DNA of 64,000 nt from Paenibacillus lycopersici (GCF_010119935.1 NZ_CP048209.1:5685001-5749000); one strand, 5' to 3'; positions 38,318 through 48,219 are shown, counted from the first letter of the stretch. Made by a program: numbers and translations. The notes: generated from the sequence alone by a model not told the origin.

Positions 38318-39253
38318 TCACATTTTTTTGCGCGACAGCCACAATCCCATGACGAACGACAAGAAGATCATCACGCCGGCGTTCAAGAGCATATTCCGGC
38401 CGCCGGGATCCAGCACGTAATACCGGTAGGCATTCTCGGGACTATAATGGAAGTTGATGCCGATGAACAGCGCCAGGAAGAAGACCGGCGTGAAATTCGC
38501 GAGCCGGATTTCGAGCAGCTTGTTGCGTTCCTGCTGATTGGCTCTACGCGCTTTCCTCATATCCGTGATGAGATCCTTCAAATTGTCCGCGATCGGATGC
38601 CCTTCCGCCAATCCGGCGCGCACGATATTAACGAAATAATCCGCCCACACATGGCCGAGCGACGCCGCGAAGATGCGCAGGCTCGCTTCATCGTCCCCGC
38701 GAACGGATACGTTCCGGTACAGCTGCTCGAACACGGCCTGCATCGGGCCCAGCAATCGTTTCTCCTCCACCGTGCGCTGGAGCGCCGAACGGATTTGCCT
38801 GCCGCCGCTGACCAGGCTGCATTGATAGAACAGCTCGATGGCCGGCAGGAAGTCGATCCGCGTCTTCATCTGCCGATGCACCTGCATCGTGCGGAGCAGC
38901 AAATACGGCATCGTCCCCAGCACGCCGCCCAAGAACAACAGCCCCTTCAAGCTGCGGAAGAACAGGATGCCGAATGCCGCGCCGGCGAGCAGCAGCAGCA
39001 GGCTGAGCACGACGATGGAGCCGGGCCGCAAGCCGGATTGCAGCGACTCCAGCAGCTCGTCCAAATGGCGGTAGGCCTTGTCGTAGCGCTGCAAATAGCG
39101 GGCAAGCCGCTCCCCGAAGCGCCGCTCTCGCCGATAGCTCAGTCTGCCGGCCATCTGCTGGCGTTGGAACCAGATGTCAAGCAGGCTGCGCACCGCGACG
39201 AACAACGAACAGAACAAGGCCGTGCCGACGATAAGCAGCATGAGAATCGTCAT
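38318..39253 (-). CDS. Tad pilus inner-membrane platform protein (TadB-like, type II secretion F domain)
   Basis: The 311-residue protein starts at ATG 39253 (MTILMLLIVG), which overlaps the ATPase stop by four bases. Helices at about 1-20, 80-120 and two at the C-terminus surround the F-domain segment ELFYQCSLVSGGRQIRSALQ and FVNIVRAGLAEGHPIADNLK. It is the partner of the TadC-like protein; paired F-domain proteins are a Tad hallmark. Confidence 0.8.
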   Translation of the reverse strand: MTILMLLIVGTALFCSLFVAVRSLLDIWFQRQQMAGRLSYRRERRFGERLARYLQRYDKAYRHLDELLESLQSGLRPGSIVVLSLLLLLAGAAFGILFFRSLKGLLFLGGVLGTMPYLLLRTMQVHRQMKTRIDFLPAIELFYQCSLVSGGRQIRSALQRTVEEKRLLGPMQAVFEQLYRNVSVRGDDEASLRIFAASLGHVWADYFVNIVRAGLAEGHPIADNLKDLITDMRKARRANQQERNKLLEIRLANFTPVFFLALFIGINFHYSPENAYRYYVLDPGGRNMLLNAGVMIFLSFVMGLWLSRKKM

Positions 39254-40725
39254 GTCGCCATCCACGCTCCCCTGTCTTGAACGACGAGCGCCGGACGAGG
39301 CAAGGCCGAGGCGGAGACGGCGCTCTTGCCGATTTCCGGCCAAGCAGCCGTCCATCCCTGCTGCGGCTGAGCCCCGAGCTTCAATCTGCTCAACGCTTCG
39401 GCCGACGGAAGATGGGGGTATCGCCATTCGCCGGCTTCTTCATCGAAAACAGCCCAATCCCGCACTGCCGTCTCCCCCTTCGCCCAGCCGATCTCGGCTA
39501 GCCGCACCAGACGGCGGCGTCCGCCGACCAAACGCATTTCGATGCCGATTTGCGTAACGTACTCGGCGATCCGTTTCGTCAGCCGGTCGGAATTGAGCAC
39601 CCTGCCGTCCAAGAGGCACATATCCGCAATCGCCTCCGGGACGTCCTCGAGCGTATTCGCGTGCAGCGTCGTCATGCTGCCGGCATGGCCGCGGGTGCAG
39701 GCGCGCACGTATATATTCGCATCCTCGTCCCGGATCTCCGCATGGACGATCCGCTGCGGAGATTGCCGCAGCGCGAGCTTGAACGCCTGAGCCGAACGGT
39801 GCAGCGGATCCTCTTCGTCGACCTCGTATTCAATGACGTTCTTGCGCGGGAAGTCCCGCTGCAGCATCAGCTCGTGCCGGCCTTCGATCGTCACGAGCCG
39901 TTCCTCGTCGGGCAGCTCGCCGATCAGCGCCTTGATCAGATTCGTCTTGCCCGAGTTGGTCGGGCCGATAATGACGAGATTGAATTTCGCTTCCAGCACG
40001 GCAAGCAGCATGAGACGCAGCCTGTCGCTGATCGTGCCGTACTCCGGCTCGGAGAGCTGGGCTAGCCGGAAATGGCGAACCGTATAGAACCGCAGCGTCA
40101 GCGTCGGTTTCGCCGTAAAGCCGAAGCCCGTCATCGTCACCCGCGTGCCGTCGCGGAGCATCACCTCCGCCCAGCGCTTGCGCGGATTGATGCGGTCATT
40201 GTTGTACAGCACGAGGTTCTGCTGAATCCGCTCCACCTCGCGATGCGATGCGAAAGCATAAGCGGAAGGGCGGGCGATGCCCTCCCGGACCTCGAAAACC
40301 GCCGTGCCGACGACCTGGATCTCCTCCAGTCCGTCCCGCTCCCGGAGCACGAGCTCCAGCACGTTCATCCCGATGACTTCCGCGAACAAGGCTTCCGCAA
40401 GCGTCGCATACGGATGACGGTAGCCGGGCAGCTCATGAATCCGCTGGCGCAGCAGCCTGTCCGCGATGACCGCCAGCACCCGCTCGCGGTCGTCGGCGTA
40501 GCCCAGCACCGCGCGGTTCAGACACTCGTTGTACTCCCGCCGTTCTTCCTCCGTCTCGCCCCTGGGCTGCGCCAAGTACGACCGGATATCTTCCGCCAGC
40601 CGGCGGAAATCCCGCATCGGCTCGGCCGCGGCGACCGCTGCCGCCGGCGCGTCCGTCCGTTCTTCCGCTTCGCGCAGCTTCGACGAGAACGCCGCCGGCG
40701 AGAACCGTCTCTGCTCCTGCGTCAT
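39250..40725 (-). CDS. tadA: Secretion/pilus ATPase of the TadA/CpaF family
   Basis: The 491-residue ATPase has an N-terminal helical domain (about 60-130), Walker A GPTNSGKT (254-261), an Asp box near ERLVTIEGRHELM, Walker B in RIVHAEIRDED and the His box RGHAGSMTTLHANT. These are the CpaF/TadA/VirB11 signatures. As a hexamer it powers assembly or secretion through TadB and TadC. It overlaps both neighbours by four bases. Confidence 0.92.
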   Translation of the reverse strand: MTQEQRRFSPAAFSSKLREAEERTDAPAAAVAAAEPMRDFRRLAEDIRSYLAQPRGETEEERREYNECLNRAVLGYADDRERVLAVIADRLLRQRIHELPGYRHPYATLAEALFAEVIGMNVLELVLRERDGLEEIQVVGTAVFEVREGIARPSAYAFASHREVERIQQNLVLYNNDRINPRKRWAEVMLRDGTRVTMTGFGFTAKPTLTLRFYTVRHFRLAQLSEPEYGTISDRLRLMLLAVLEAKFNLVIIGPTNSGKTNLIKALIGELPDEERLVTIEGRHELMLQRDFPRKNVIEYEVDEEDPLHRSAQAFKLALRQSPQRIVHAEIRDEDANIYVRACTRGHAGSMTTLHANTLEDVPEAIADMCLLDGRVLNSDRLTKRIAEYVTQIGIEMRLVGGRRRLVRLAEIGWAKGETAVRDWAVFDEEAGEWRYPHLPSAEALSRLKLGAQPQQGWTAAWPEIGKSAVSASALPRPALVVQDRGAWMAT

Positions 40726-41588
40726 GAGCCGACCCCGCCCCGATGCGTCAACAGCTTCTTGTACCAGGGCTGCATGACGAGCTTCCGCTTGCGCTTCAAG
40801 CCGCTGGCCTCCGAAATGGCCTTCGCGGGTCCCAGCATCGCTTTCTTGCCCCGCTCGTTATCCGCCAGCCATTCCTCCAGCGTACCGCTGTCCAGCTGGG
40901 CGAGCATCGGTTCCGTTAACGCATGCTCGCCGAGCAGCGGCACGCCGAGTTCATTGCAAATATCTCTCACGTGAAATCCTCCCTTTCCCCATGGCGTCTG
41001 AATGACAAGGCCTTGAAACGAATCTGCGGGAATCCCGTAAAGCGGGGCCAATTGCTTCACCCAGCGCTGGCCGTCCTCCTGGAAATGCGACAGCGCGCTG
41101 GTTGTGACGACGATGCGCATGGTAGCCCGGCGCAGCGCGCACAGCGTCGCGGCGTTATCCCAATAGGCGCCGACATCGGCCACGACAACATCGAAGACTT
41201 GCGCAGCGACGTCAAGCAAATGCCCGATCTCTTCCATCGCGAAGAACTCCGCCTGATCGCGCAGCATATTGCCGAACAGCACATGCAGATCGGAATGCCT
41301 GCGGCAGCGATGCATGGAACGAAGCAGCTTCTCGGGGTGCAGCGCCTGCGTTGCCAGCTCCGGCCGCAGCGAGTCGAGCGTCACCGACGGCTCGTCGATG
41401 CCGAGATAGCGGTGCGTCTTCGCGCTCTTCAGGTTGAGGCACAGAAACCCGACACTGCTTCCGCTCTCCTCCGCGATCCTGCAGGCCGCCGCGAACGCGG
41501 CCGACGACGTCCCGATATTCGGCGTCGTGCCAACGAAGGCCACGAGCGGCGATGCGGCATCCAGCCAAGCTGCCGACTCCCTTGTCAT
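40722..41588 (-). CDS. CpaE/TadZ-like P-loop-fold protein with altered Walker A
   Basis: The 288-residue protein has the MinD/CpaE-like fold: FVGTTPNIGTSSAAFAAACR near residue 18, then VVADVGAYWDN (Walker A' Asp region) and RIVVTTSALSHFQEDGQRWV. The P-loop position reads TTPNIGTS in place of KGGxGKT, so the usual lysines are missing. TadZ/CpaE proteins place the Tad machine at the pole. The start and stop each overlap a neighbour by four bases. Confidence 0.78.
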   Translation of the reverse strand: MTRESAAWLDAASPLVAFVGTTPNIGTSSAAFAAACRIAEESGSSVGFLCLNLKSAKTHRYLGIDEPSVTLDSLRPELATQALHPEKLLRSMHRCRRHSDLHVLFGNMLRDQAEFFAMEEIGHLLDVAAQVFDVVVADVGAYWDNAATLCALRRATMRIVVTTSALSHFQEDGQRWVKQLAPLYGIPADSFQGLVIQTPWGKGGFHVRDICNELGVPLLGEHALTEPMLAQLDSGTLEEWLADNERGKKAMLGPAKAISEASGLKRKRKLVMQPWYKKLLTHRGGVGS

Positions 41589-42313
41589 GGCACTTCACCC
41601 GCCGGGACGGCACTGCCGACATCGAGCGATTCCGGCGAGTAGGCAATGACGACTTTGCTCTTGCCGCCCTTGCACAGGGCGTCCAGCTGCAGCCACTGCG
41701 CCTCCGTCAAATTCAAATTGATGTAGTCGATCATGCCGATGGCATCGCGCCGGGAGGCGTACATCGCTTCCTTGTCGCCGCTTGCCATCGACATCAGGCT
41801 GGAATTCTTCGCATCGTCGATCTCCATGTTGCCGGCCGTCTTCACCGAAGCGACCGTGACCGCTTCGTCGAACAACCGCTCGGAGGCAACGGTATCGCCC
41901 GATGCGTACACCATCACCTTATCGCCCGCACGGATGCCGTTCGATACGGACAGCACGTAGTCGCGCGGGATGCCGAAGGTCGACTGGCTCTTGCTCGGCA
42001 GCAGACGGAATTTGTCGACCTTCCAGCGAAGCAGCGGTTCGTTCGCGCCGAGCGGAACGACGACCTCCATGCCCTCCAGCCCGTCTGCGGCAAGCAGCAT
42101 CTCGTCCGAATAGGACGCCTTGGCGATTTGCTTCACTCCCAGCAGCTCGTTCGTCAGCCGCTCCCCCGCCGCGACGAATCTGACGGGCGCGACGACGTCG
42201 ACCGTCTCCTGGAATTTGACCTGCCGCAGCTGCAGCATGTAAATGCCGTATACGAGCAGCCCCGACAACAACGCGGCCATGACCGAAATCAGCGCATTTC
42301 GTTTGCGATTCAT
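41585..42313 (-). CDS. SAF-domain protein, CpaB/RcpC-like
   Basis: The 242-residue protein starts at ATG 42313 (MNRKRNALISVMAALLSGLL), with GGAGGGATG upstream. A signal anchor (about 7-26) is followed by a SAF domain (about 38-105: VRFVAAGERLTNELLGVKQI, EVVVPLGANEPLL). The C-terminal part (SVSNGIRAGDKVMVYA) is typical of CpaB/RcpC, the pilus assembly periplasmic protein in Gram-negatives. In a monoderm it would act outside the membrane. It is the first gene of the Tad operon. Confidence 0.8.
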   Translation of the reverse strand: MNRKRNALISVMAALLSGLLVYGIYMLQLRQVKFQETVDVVAPVRFVAAGERLTNELLGVKQIAKASYSDEMLLAADGLEGMEVVVPLGANEPLLRWKVDKFRLLPSKSQSTFGIPRDYVLSVSNGIRAGDKVMVYASGDTVASERLFDEAVTVASVKTAGNMEIDDAKNSSLMSMASGDKEAMYASRRDAIGMIDYINLNLTEAQWLQLDALCKGGKSKVVIAYSPESLDVGSAVPAGEVP

Positions 42314-42353
42314 AATCCCATCCCTCCGCAGCAAGCATCGACCATAAACAAAA

Positions 42354-42393
42354 AAGAACGCAAGCCGGGCATATTGCCCAAGCTTGCGTTCTT
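42354..42393 (-). terminator. Terminator between the bactofilin pair and the Tad operon
   Basis: AAGAACGCAAGC (42354-42365) pairs with GCTTGCGTTCTT (42382-42393), a perfect 12-bp stem with an inner GGGCA/TGCCC stem. It is followed by T residues on the minus strand. It ends bactofilin transcripts; the likely Tad promoter lies before it. Confidence 0.85.
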
Positions 42394-42436
42394 CGCATAG
42401 CGGTCGCTAGTGATCTGCTCATATATGATTGAGATC

Positions 42437-42465
42437 ATAATAGCAGACATTATATGCACTGTCTA
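42437..42465 (-). promoter_or_regulatory. Candidate promoter of the Tad operon, upstream of the terminator
   Basis: On the minus strand TAGACA (42465-42460) and TATTAT (42442-42437) are 17 bases apart, with an extended TGC before the -10. It reads toward cpaB, but the 12-bp terminator hairpin lies between it and the first gene, leaving room for attenuation. Confidence 0.5.
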
Positions 42466-42505
42466 CAATAAATTCTAAAATTAGACATTTCAGGACATCG
42501 CATCC

Positions 42506-43180
42506 TTATCGCTTCACGACTTCGTTCACTTGCGATCCGCCGATCCGTCGCAGCTGCTTGCTGTATTCCACGCGGCCGATGCTGCAGCCGGGACCGATCG
42601 TCACATTGGTGCCGCGCACGATGTCGGCCGTCGTGTTCTCCAAGTAAACATAATCGCCCTCGATCAGCTCGGCCGTCAGCGTCATGGCGCCCTGGCCGGA
42701 GAACAACTGCTTCAGTCCGCCCCATTTGCTCTGGCGGGCGACGACCCGGCCGCCGGCAATTTCTCTGGCCCGGCAAGGTCCCCATGTGCGAATGTCGACT
42801 TCGCCGGCGCTCAGCCGTCCGTGGATAGCGAATCCGCCCCGCGACTCGAAACGATAGGCCTCGCAATCGCCGCCGCGAACGTCGAGCTGGCCTCTCAGTT
42901 TGACCGCGCGGCCGCGAATGGCGCCCGTTATGTCGAGCTGGCCCAGGATGTCGAGCTGGTTGCCGATCAGGTCGCCGCGTATGACGGTCTCGCCGACCTG
43001 CCGGTAATGCCTTGCCTCCAGCGTGCCCGTAACGTTAAGCGTCCCCATGCTGCGGAAGGAGTCGCTGTCGAGCGAACCGAGGATTTCAGCCTCGCCCATA
43101 ATGCGGACGTTCTCGAAGCTGCCTCCGTTCGTAGAGCCGGTGCCGGTAATCTTCATATTGCGCTTGATGGCGGTATGCAT
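42506..43180 (-). CDS. Bactofilin-like polymer-forming protein (second paralogue)
   Basis: The 224-residue protein is a run of short beta-strand turns (DSDSFRSMGTLNVTGTLEAR, RQVGETVIRGDLIG, ILGQLDITGAI) typical of a right-handed beta-helix. A conserved C-terminal part (IEGDYVYLENTTADIVRGTNV, IGPGCSIGRVEYSKQLRR) is shared with the next gene. It fits the BacE/BacF pair of B. subtilis (YhbE/YhbF). Such proteins form cytosolic filaments. The start is 23 bases after the first paralogue. Confidence 0.8.
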   Translation of the reverse strand: MHTAIKRNMKITGTGSTNGGSFENVRIMGEAEILGSLDSDSFRSMGTLNVTGTLEARHYRQVGETVIRGDLIGNQLDILGQLDITGAIRGRAVKLRGQLDVRGGDCEAYRFESRGGFAIHGRLSAGEVDIRTWGPCRAREIAGGRVVARQSKWGGLKQLFSGQGAMTLTAELIEGDYVYLENTTADIVRGTNVTIGPGCSIGRVEYSKQLRRIGGSQVNEVVKR

Positions 43181-43203
43181 GTTCGTCTCTCCCTTCTTCC
43201 TTG

Positions 43204-43893
43204 TTATCCTTGGATTTGCAATCGCGAGCGGACTTGCGCCTGCGGATGCACGACGAGATCCGCGACGTATTCCACGCGGTCGATATCGCTGCCCGGGCCG
43301 ATGACGACCGTCCGGCCGCGTACGAGCTCCGCCGTCGTCTCTTCGACGTCGACGATGTCGCCTTCGATCGTCCGGGCTTTCAGCTGCACCTGCCAGACCG
43401 GAAGAAGCGATTCGATGAGGCGCCGCAATCCGCCTTTGCCGTGATGCCGAACCGTGATATGCCGCGATTTGATGCCTTCCGCATGGAACGGGCCTTCAAG
43501 CTTGACTTCGAGCTGGCCGGCCGTCAGCCAGCCCTCGACGGACAACGCGCCCCGGACCTTGAAGTCGCTTGCATCGGCGTCGCCTTTCACTTTGACCAAA
43601 CCGTTCATCTCGGCGCGGTCCGCCTCGAACGGTCCGTTAACGGTCACTTGGCCCTCAAGCTTCACATTGCCTCCGACCATGCCGCCGTGACAGCTAAGCT
43701 TGCCCGAGACTTCAAGCTGCTCCTCCGCCATAATGCCGCCGTTTACCGTCGTTAATCCATTCGACTTGAAGGCGAAGCAGTCGATCGCATCGCCCACCTT
43801 GCACACGCCTTCCATTTTAACGCTGTGATACTGCCCCCCAGCCGCGCTGCCGATGCCCGCGATTTCCAGATCCGGCCGACTCGTTGCTCTCAT
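43204..43893 (-). CDS. Bactofilin-like polymer-forming protein (first paralogue)
   Basis: The 229-residue beta-helical protein is a paralogue of the neighbour: both carry repeats of about 20 residues and the C-terminal TIEGDIVDVEETTAELVRGR and VIGPGSDIDRVEYVADL. They differ in the middle. B. subtilis bactofilins BacE and BacF are also an adjacent pair and affect flagellar assembly. A role with the nearby Tad apparatus is possible but unproved. Confidence 0.8.
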   Translation of the reverse strand: MRATSRPDLEIAGIGSAAGGQYHSVKMEGVCKVGDAIDCFAFKSNGLTTVNGGIMAEEQLEVSGKLSCHGGMVGGNVKLEGQVTVNGPFEADRAEMNGLVKVKGDADASDFKVRGALSVEGWLTAGQLEVKLEGPFHAEGIKSRHITVRHHGKGGLRRLIESLLPVWQVQLKARTIEGDIVDVEETTAELVRGRTVVIGPGSDIDRVEYVADLVVHPQAQVRSRLQIQG

Positions 43894-44088
43894 CGTTCAT
43901 TCCTCCGTTTAGGTTTCGTATGGCTTCATTATGCGCTTCGAACGAAGGCCGAGACAGCGGCGTGAGATGGAACTTCGGCTCCGTCGGAAGACGGATGGGA
44001 CGCGCGAATCGGAGCATTCACGACGGCAGCGCCGAATGCGCCGGTCCTTCTTCCATGAATGCCCGGCAGCCGGCGAACAATGCAAAAA

Positions 44089-44127
44089 GGCAGGCCGCGA
44101 ACGCTTGAATTGCGTTCACGGCCTGCC
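44089..44127 (-). terminator. ndoAI-ndoA terminator
   Basis: GGCAGGCCG and CGGCCTGCC enclose an inner CGAACGC/GCGTTCA stem, and five T residues follow on the minus strand. It lies about 60 bases beyond the ndoA stop, in the gap of about 290 bases before the bactofilin genes; nothing else is recognised in that gap. Confidence 0.88.
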
Positions 44128-44184
44128 ATATGGCGGCTATATCAGCTTGTGCAGCAGCCGGGTCAAGCTTATGAAGTCAAGGAT

Positions 44185-44535
44185 TTAGAAATCGATAAGA
44201 CCGACGCTAATCTGCAGCGCTTCGTCTACTTTGCGCATCGTTTCGTCGTCGAGATGCGTGATTTTGTCGGTAAGCCGCTGTTTATCTATCGTCCGGATTT
44301 GCTCAAGAAGCAGCACGGAATCCCGGTCGAACCCGTGGGACGCCGCATCGATCTCGACATGCGTCGGCAGCTTCGCCTTCTGAATCTGGGCCGTAATGGC
44401 CGCCACGATGACCGTCGGGCTGAAGCGGTTGCCAATATCATTTTGAATGACCAGAACAGGACGCACGCCGCCCTGTTCGGAACCTACGACAGGTGACAAA
44501 TCCGCAAAAAACACATCGCCGCGTTTAACGATCAA
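44185..44535 (-). CDS. ndoA: Endoribonuclease toxin EndoA/MazF
   Basis: The 116-residue toxin is nearly identical in pattern to B. subtilis Ndo[32 protein letters not shown] and [20 protein letters not shown]. Catalytic Arg in GGVRPVLV and Thr in AAITAQIQK are in place. MazF cleaves single-stranded mRNA at specific short sites. It follows the antitoxin gene by two bases. It is downstream of alr as in other Firmicutes. Confidence 0.96.
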   Translation of the reverse strand: MIVKRGDVFFADLSPVVGSEQGGVRPVLVIQNDIGNRFSPTVIVAAITAQIQKAKLPTHVEIDAASHGFDRDSVLLLEQIRTIDKQRLTDKITHLDDETMRKVDEALQISVGLIDF

Positions 44536-44537
44536 GC

Positions 44538-44819
44538 TTACACCCCGCTTACGAGTCGGCCGAGCGTATCGCCGGCATCTTCCTCCGCTTGAAAAGCTTC
44601 CGAAGCCATTACCAGGTTAATCTTGGCCATCTCCAGATAGCCCCGCTGCATTGAATCCCGAATCTGACGCTTCTTCCGTTCAATCAAATACAGTTTCATA
44701 GCCTGACGAATAAATTCGCTTCGGTTCGAGTTTTCTCTGGCGACGATTCCGTCGACTTCCTCCAGCAAATGATCCGGTAAACTGATCATAATCCTTTTGG
44801 TATTTTGCAAATTGGCCAC
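44538..44819 (-). CDS. ndoAI: Antitoxin EndoAI (MazE-like, ribbon-helix-helix)
   Basis: The 93-residue antitoxin is best started at GTG 44819 ([16 protein letters not shown]), nine bases after GGAGGT; the longer frame up to 44870 runs into repeat DNA. The N-terminal ribbon-helix-helix (about 5-45: [32 protein letters not shown]) gives DNA binding and dimerisation. The acidic C-terminus binds NdoA. It probably represses its own operon. The upstream leader is a tandem double-hairpin repeat. Confidence 0.93.
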   Translation of the reverse strand: MANLQNTKRIMISLPDHLLEEVDGIVARENSNRSEFIRQAMKLYLIERKKRQIRDSMQRGYLEMAKINLVMASEAFQAEEDAGDTLGRLVSGV

Positions 44820-44848
44820 CGAACTCGCACCTCCAAAACATTTCCAGC

Positions 44849-45044
44849 AAGGTGAAACGGCTCTTGCCATCCTTAGGCGGCAGGGCGCGTTTCATTCCGA
44901 AGAAATATAAGATGAATTATAAGTCGAAACCTTATAAATTCTTATATTTCAAGGTGAAACGGCTCTTGCCATCCTTTAGCGGCAAGGCGCGTTTCATCCC
45001 GGAGAAATATAAGCCTACCAATAGGTAAAAAAGGCTTATATTTC
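44849..45044 (-). repeat. Two tandem copies of a ~100-bp double-hairpin repeat upstream of ndoAI
   Basis: Copy A (44849-44950) and copy B (44951-45044) share GGTGAAACGGCTCTTGCCAT and the flanking ATATAAG motifs. Each carries a GAAACG.../...CGTTTC dyad (GAAACGGCTCTTGCC against GGCAAGGCGCGTTTC) followed by a GAAATATAAG...CTTATATTTC dyad. The core differs by about 6 of 62 bases between copies. They lie in the leader of ndoAI on the minus strand. Confidence 0.8.
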
Positions 45045-45079
45045 AAAAAACAGTAACAGTATGTCATTGTTTGGTCCGT

Positions 45080-45085
45080 ATTATA
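45080..45085 (-). promoter_or_regulatory. -10 box of probable ndoAI-ndoA promoter
   Basis: A consensus TATAAT on the minus strand, with no good -35 at 16-18 bases. It lies upstream of both repeat copies, so the transcript would contain them. Confidence 0.35.
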
Positions 45086-45228
45086 CACCCTCATATGTAT
45101 GCAACCCGTATATCAAGTATGCTGCATCCATAGATTCCGTACGCGACCCCATTCCTATACGCTAACTAACAATATTCGAGGCCAGACGATAAAATCCTTT
45201 ATCTCCAGCCGACATCTGCGGAAGAAAA

Positions 45229-46422
45229 TTATACCTCGTCGGTCAGCAGCGGGTTGACCGTCGACACGATGTCCGTCCCCCTGGTATATACGCGCGGTAT
45301 ACGCGTCGCGACCATGCAGGTTACTTCGTAATTGAGCGTGCCGAGCTTGTCGCCGATTTCCTCCGCCGAGATGAACGCATCGCCCTGCGCGCCGATCAGC
45401 ACGACTTCTTCGCCGTTCTGTACCGGGCTCCCGCCGACGGCGGCTTCGTCCAGCGCGATCATGCATTGGTCCATGCAGATCGTGCCGAGCACCGGCACGC
45501 GGCGGCCGCGGACCAATACTTCCGCCTTGCCCGTCAGCATGCGGCTGTAACCGTCGGCATAGCCGACCGGGAGCGTGCCGATCCGCTCCTTCCCGGACGT
45601 GAAATACCGGGTGCCGTAGCTGACGCCCCAGCCCGGCGGCGCTTCCTTCACCATGACGACTTCCGTCTTGAGCGTCATGACCGGCTTCAGCCCGATCCGC
45701 TTGTCGTTGACCTCTGTCGACGGATACAAGCCGTACATGCTGATGCCGAGGCGCAGCATGCCGCCGCCCATCTCCGGCGTGTCGATGCCCGCGGCGCTGT
45801 TCGCCGCATGGATGACCGGGATATGCAGGCCTTCCGCCGCCAGCTGCTTGACGACGCCGGCGAAGCGCTCGTGCTGCAAGCGCGTATAGCTCTTGTCAGC
45901 CTCGTCGGCGCGCGCGTAATGCGTGAACATGCCTTCTACGAAGAGGTTCGGCTCCTGCATCGCGCGCTTGATGAACGGCAGCGCGTCCTGCTCGGGCAAG
46001 CGGCCGAGACGGCCCATGCCGGTGTCGATCTTGACGTGCGCCGTCAGCTTGCGGCCGTTGTCCGGCAAAGCCGCGGCCGCTTCGATAATATCGTCGCGGA
46101 ATAACGAGATCGCAATATTATGATCCCGCGCTATCGCCAGTCCCTCCGGTGGGACATAGCCGAGCACCAGGATCTTCGCGGTCAATCCTGCCTGCCTCAA
46201 TTGCAGCGCTTCATCCAGGAAAGCGACGCCGAGGAAATCGACGCCGCAGCGTTCCGCTTCCCGGGCGACTTCAACGGCACCGTGGCCGTAAGCATTCGCT
46301 TTGACGGATGCCATGAGGAGCATCCCTTCCGGTATTGCCGCGCGGAAAGCCTGCAAGTTATGCTTCAGCGCATCCAACGATATTTCAGCCCGCGTCGGGC
46401 GGTAATAGTTCGTCGAATTCAT
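45229..46422 (-). CDS. alr: Alanine racemase
   Basis: The 397-residue fold-type III PLP enzyme makes D-alanine for peptidoglycan. The PLP lysine is K41 in VKANAYGHG and the opposite catalytic base is Y269 in GVSYGTRYF. SMYGLYPS and LGTICMDQCM are conserved substrate and dimer motifs. It lies between ydcC and ndoAI as in B. subtilis. No lipobox or signal. Length and motifs are complete. Confidence 0.96.
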   Translation of the reverse strand: MNSTNYYRPTRAEISLDALKHNLQAFRAAIPEGMLLMASVKANAYGHGAVEVAREAERCGVDFLGVAFLDEALQLRQAGLTAKILVLGYVPPEGLAIARDHNIAISLFRDDIIEAAAALPDNGRKLTAHVKIDTGMGRLGRLPEQDALPFIKRAMQEPNLFVEGMFTHYARADEADKSYTRLQHERFAGVVKQLAAEGLHIPVIHAANSAAGIDTPEMGGGMLRLGISMYGLYPSTEVNDKRIGLKPVMTLKTEVVMVKEAPPGWGVSYGTRYFTSGKERIGTLPVGYADGYSRMLTGKAEVLVRGRRVPVLGTICMDQCMIALDEAAVGGSPVQNGEEVVLIGAQGDAFISAEEIGDKLGTLNYEVTCMVATRIPRVYTRGTDIVSTVNPLLTDEV

Positions 46423-46449
46423 GTTGCTCCACCTTCATTTCCCAAATTA

Positions 46450-46481
46450 AAACGCCCGCCGCGATGAATGGGCAGGCGTTT
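46450..46481 (-). terminator. Terminator between ydcC and alr
   Basis: Minus-strand AAACGCC-T-GCC pairs with GGC-G-GGCGTTT, followed by TTTTAATTT. It lies in the gap of about 220 bases between the ydcC stop and the alr start, close to alr. Confidence 0.65.
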
Positions 46482-46644
46482 CTATTCTCCGGAACGAAAC
46501 GAGCCGTACGATCGATTCAGACCGTACGGGCCGCTTCACCTTGTTACCCCATAACCTTTATGTTATACGTTAACGCTTAACGCTGTCAATGAAGGCAAGC
46601 CTTAAACAACGGGGGCAAGTGTTGGAAACCCGGCGCCCTTGCCG

Positions 46645-47991
<1,347 letters not shown>

Positions 47992-48219
47992 GAGATCAAC
48001 CCCTCATCACAATTTTTAAACGTATCCGGAGTTGTACGGCAGCCGGTGCGGATATCGCGCACAGGTCGCGTACGGGACAAGAGCCGTTTACGCTTGACTT
48101 GTACCATTTGTATGAGGGGACTTGGACGAATATGCAGACAAGTTACGGCTTGGACAGGAGACAAGTTTAGATAAGGTGTTTCCGAATTTGCGGATGATAT
48201 TACAATCGATGCCGCCGGC

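Noticed and set aside
44680-44895. 71-codon frame MKRALPPKDGKSRF overlapping ndoAI as a separate gene
   Set aside because: It is out of frame within ndoAI and lacks a good ribosome site; only its repeated start in the two copies is of interest.
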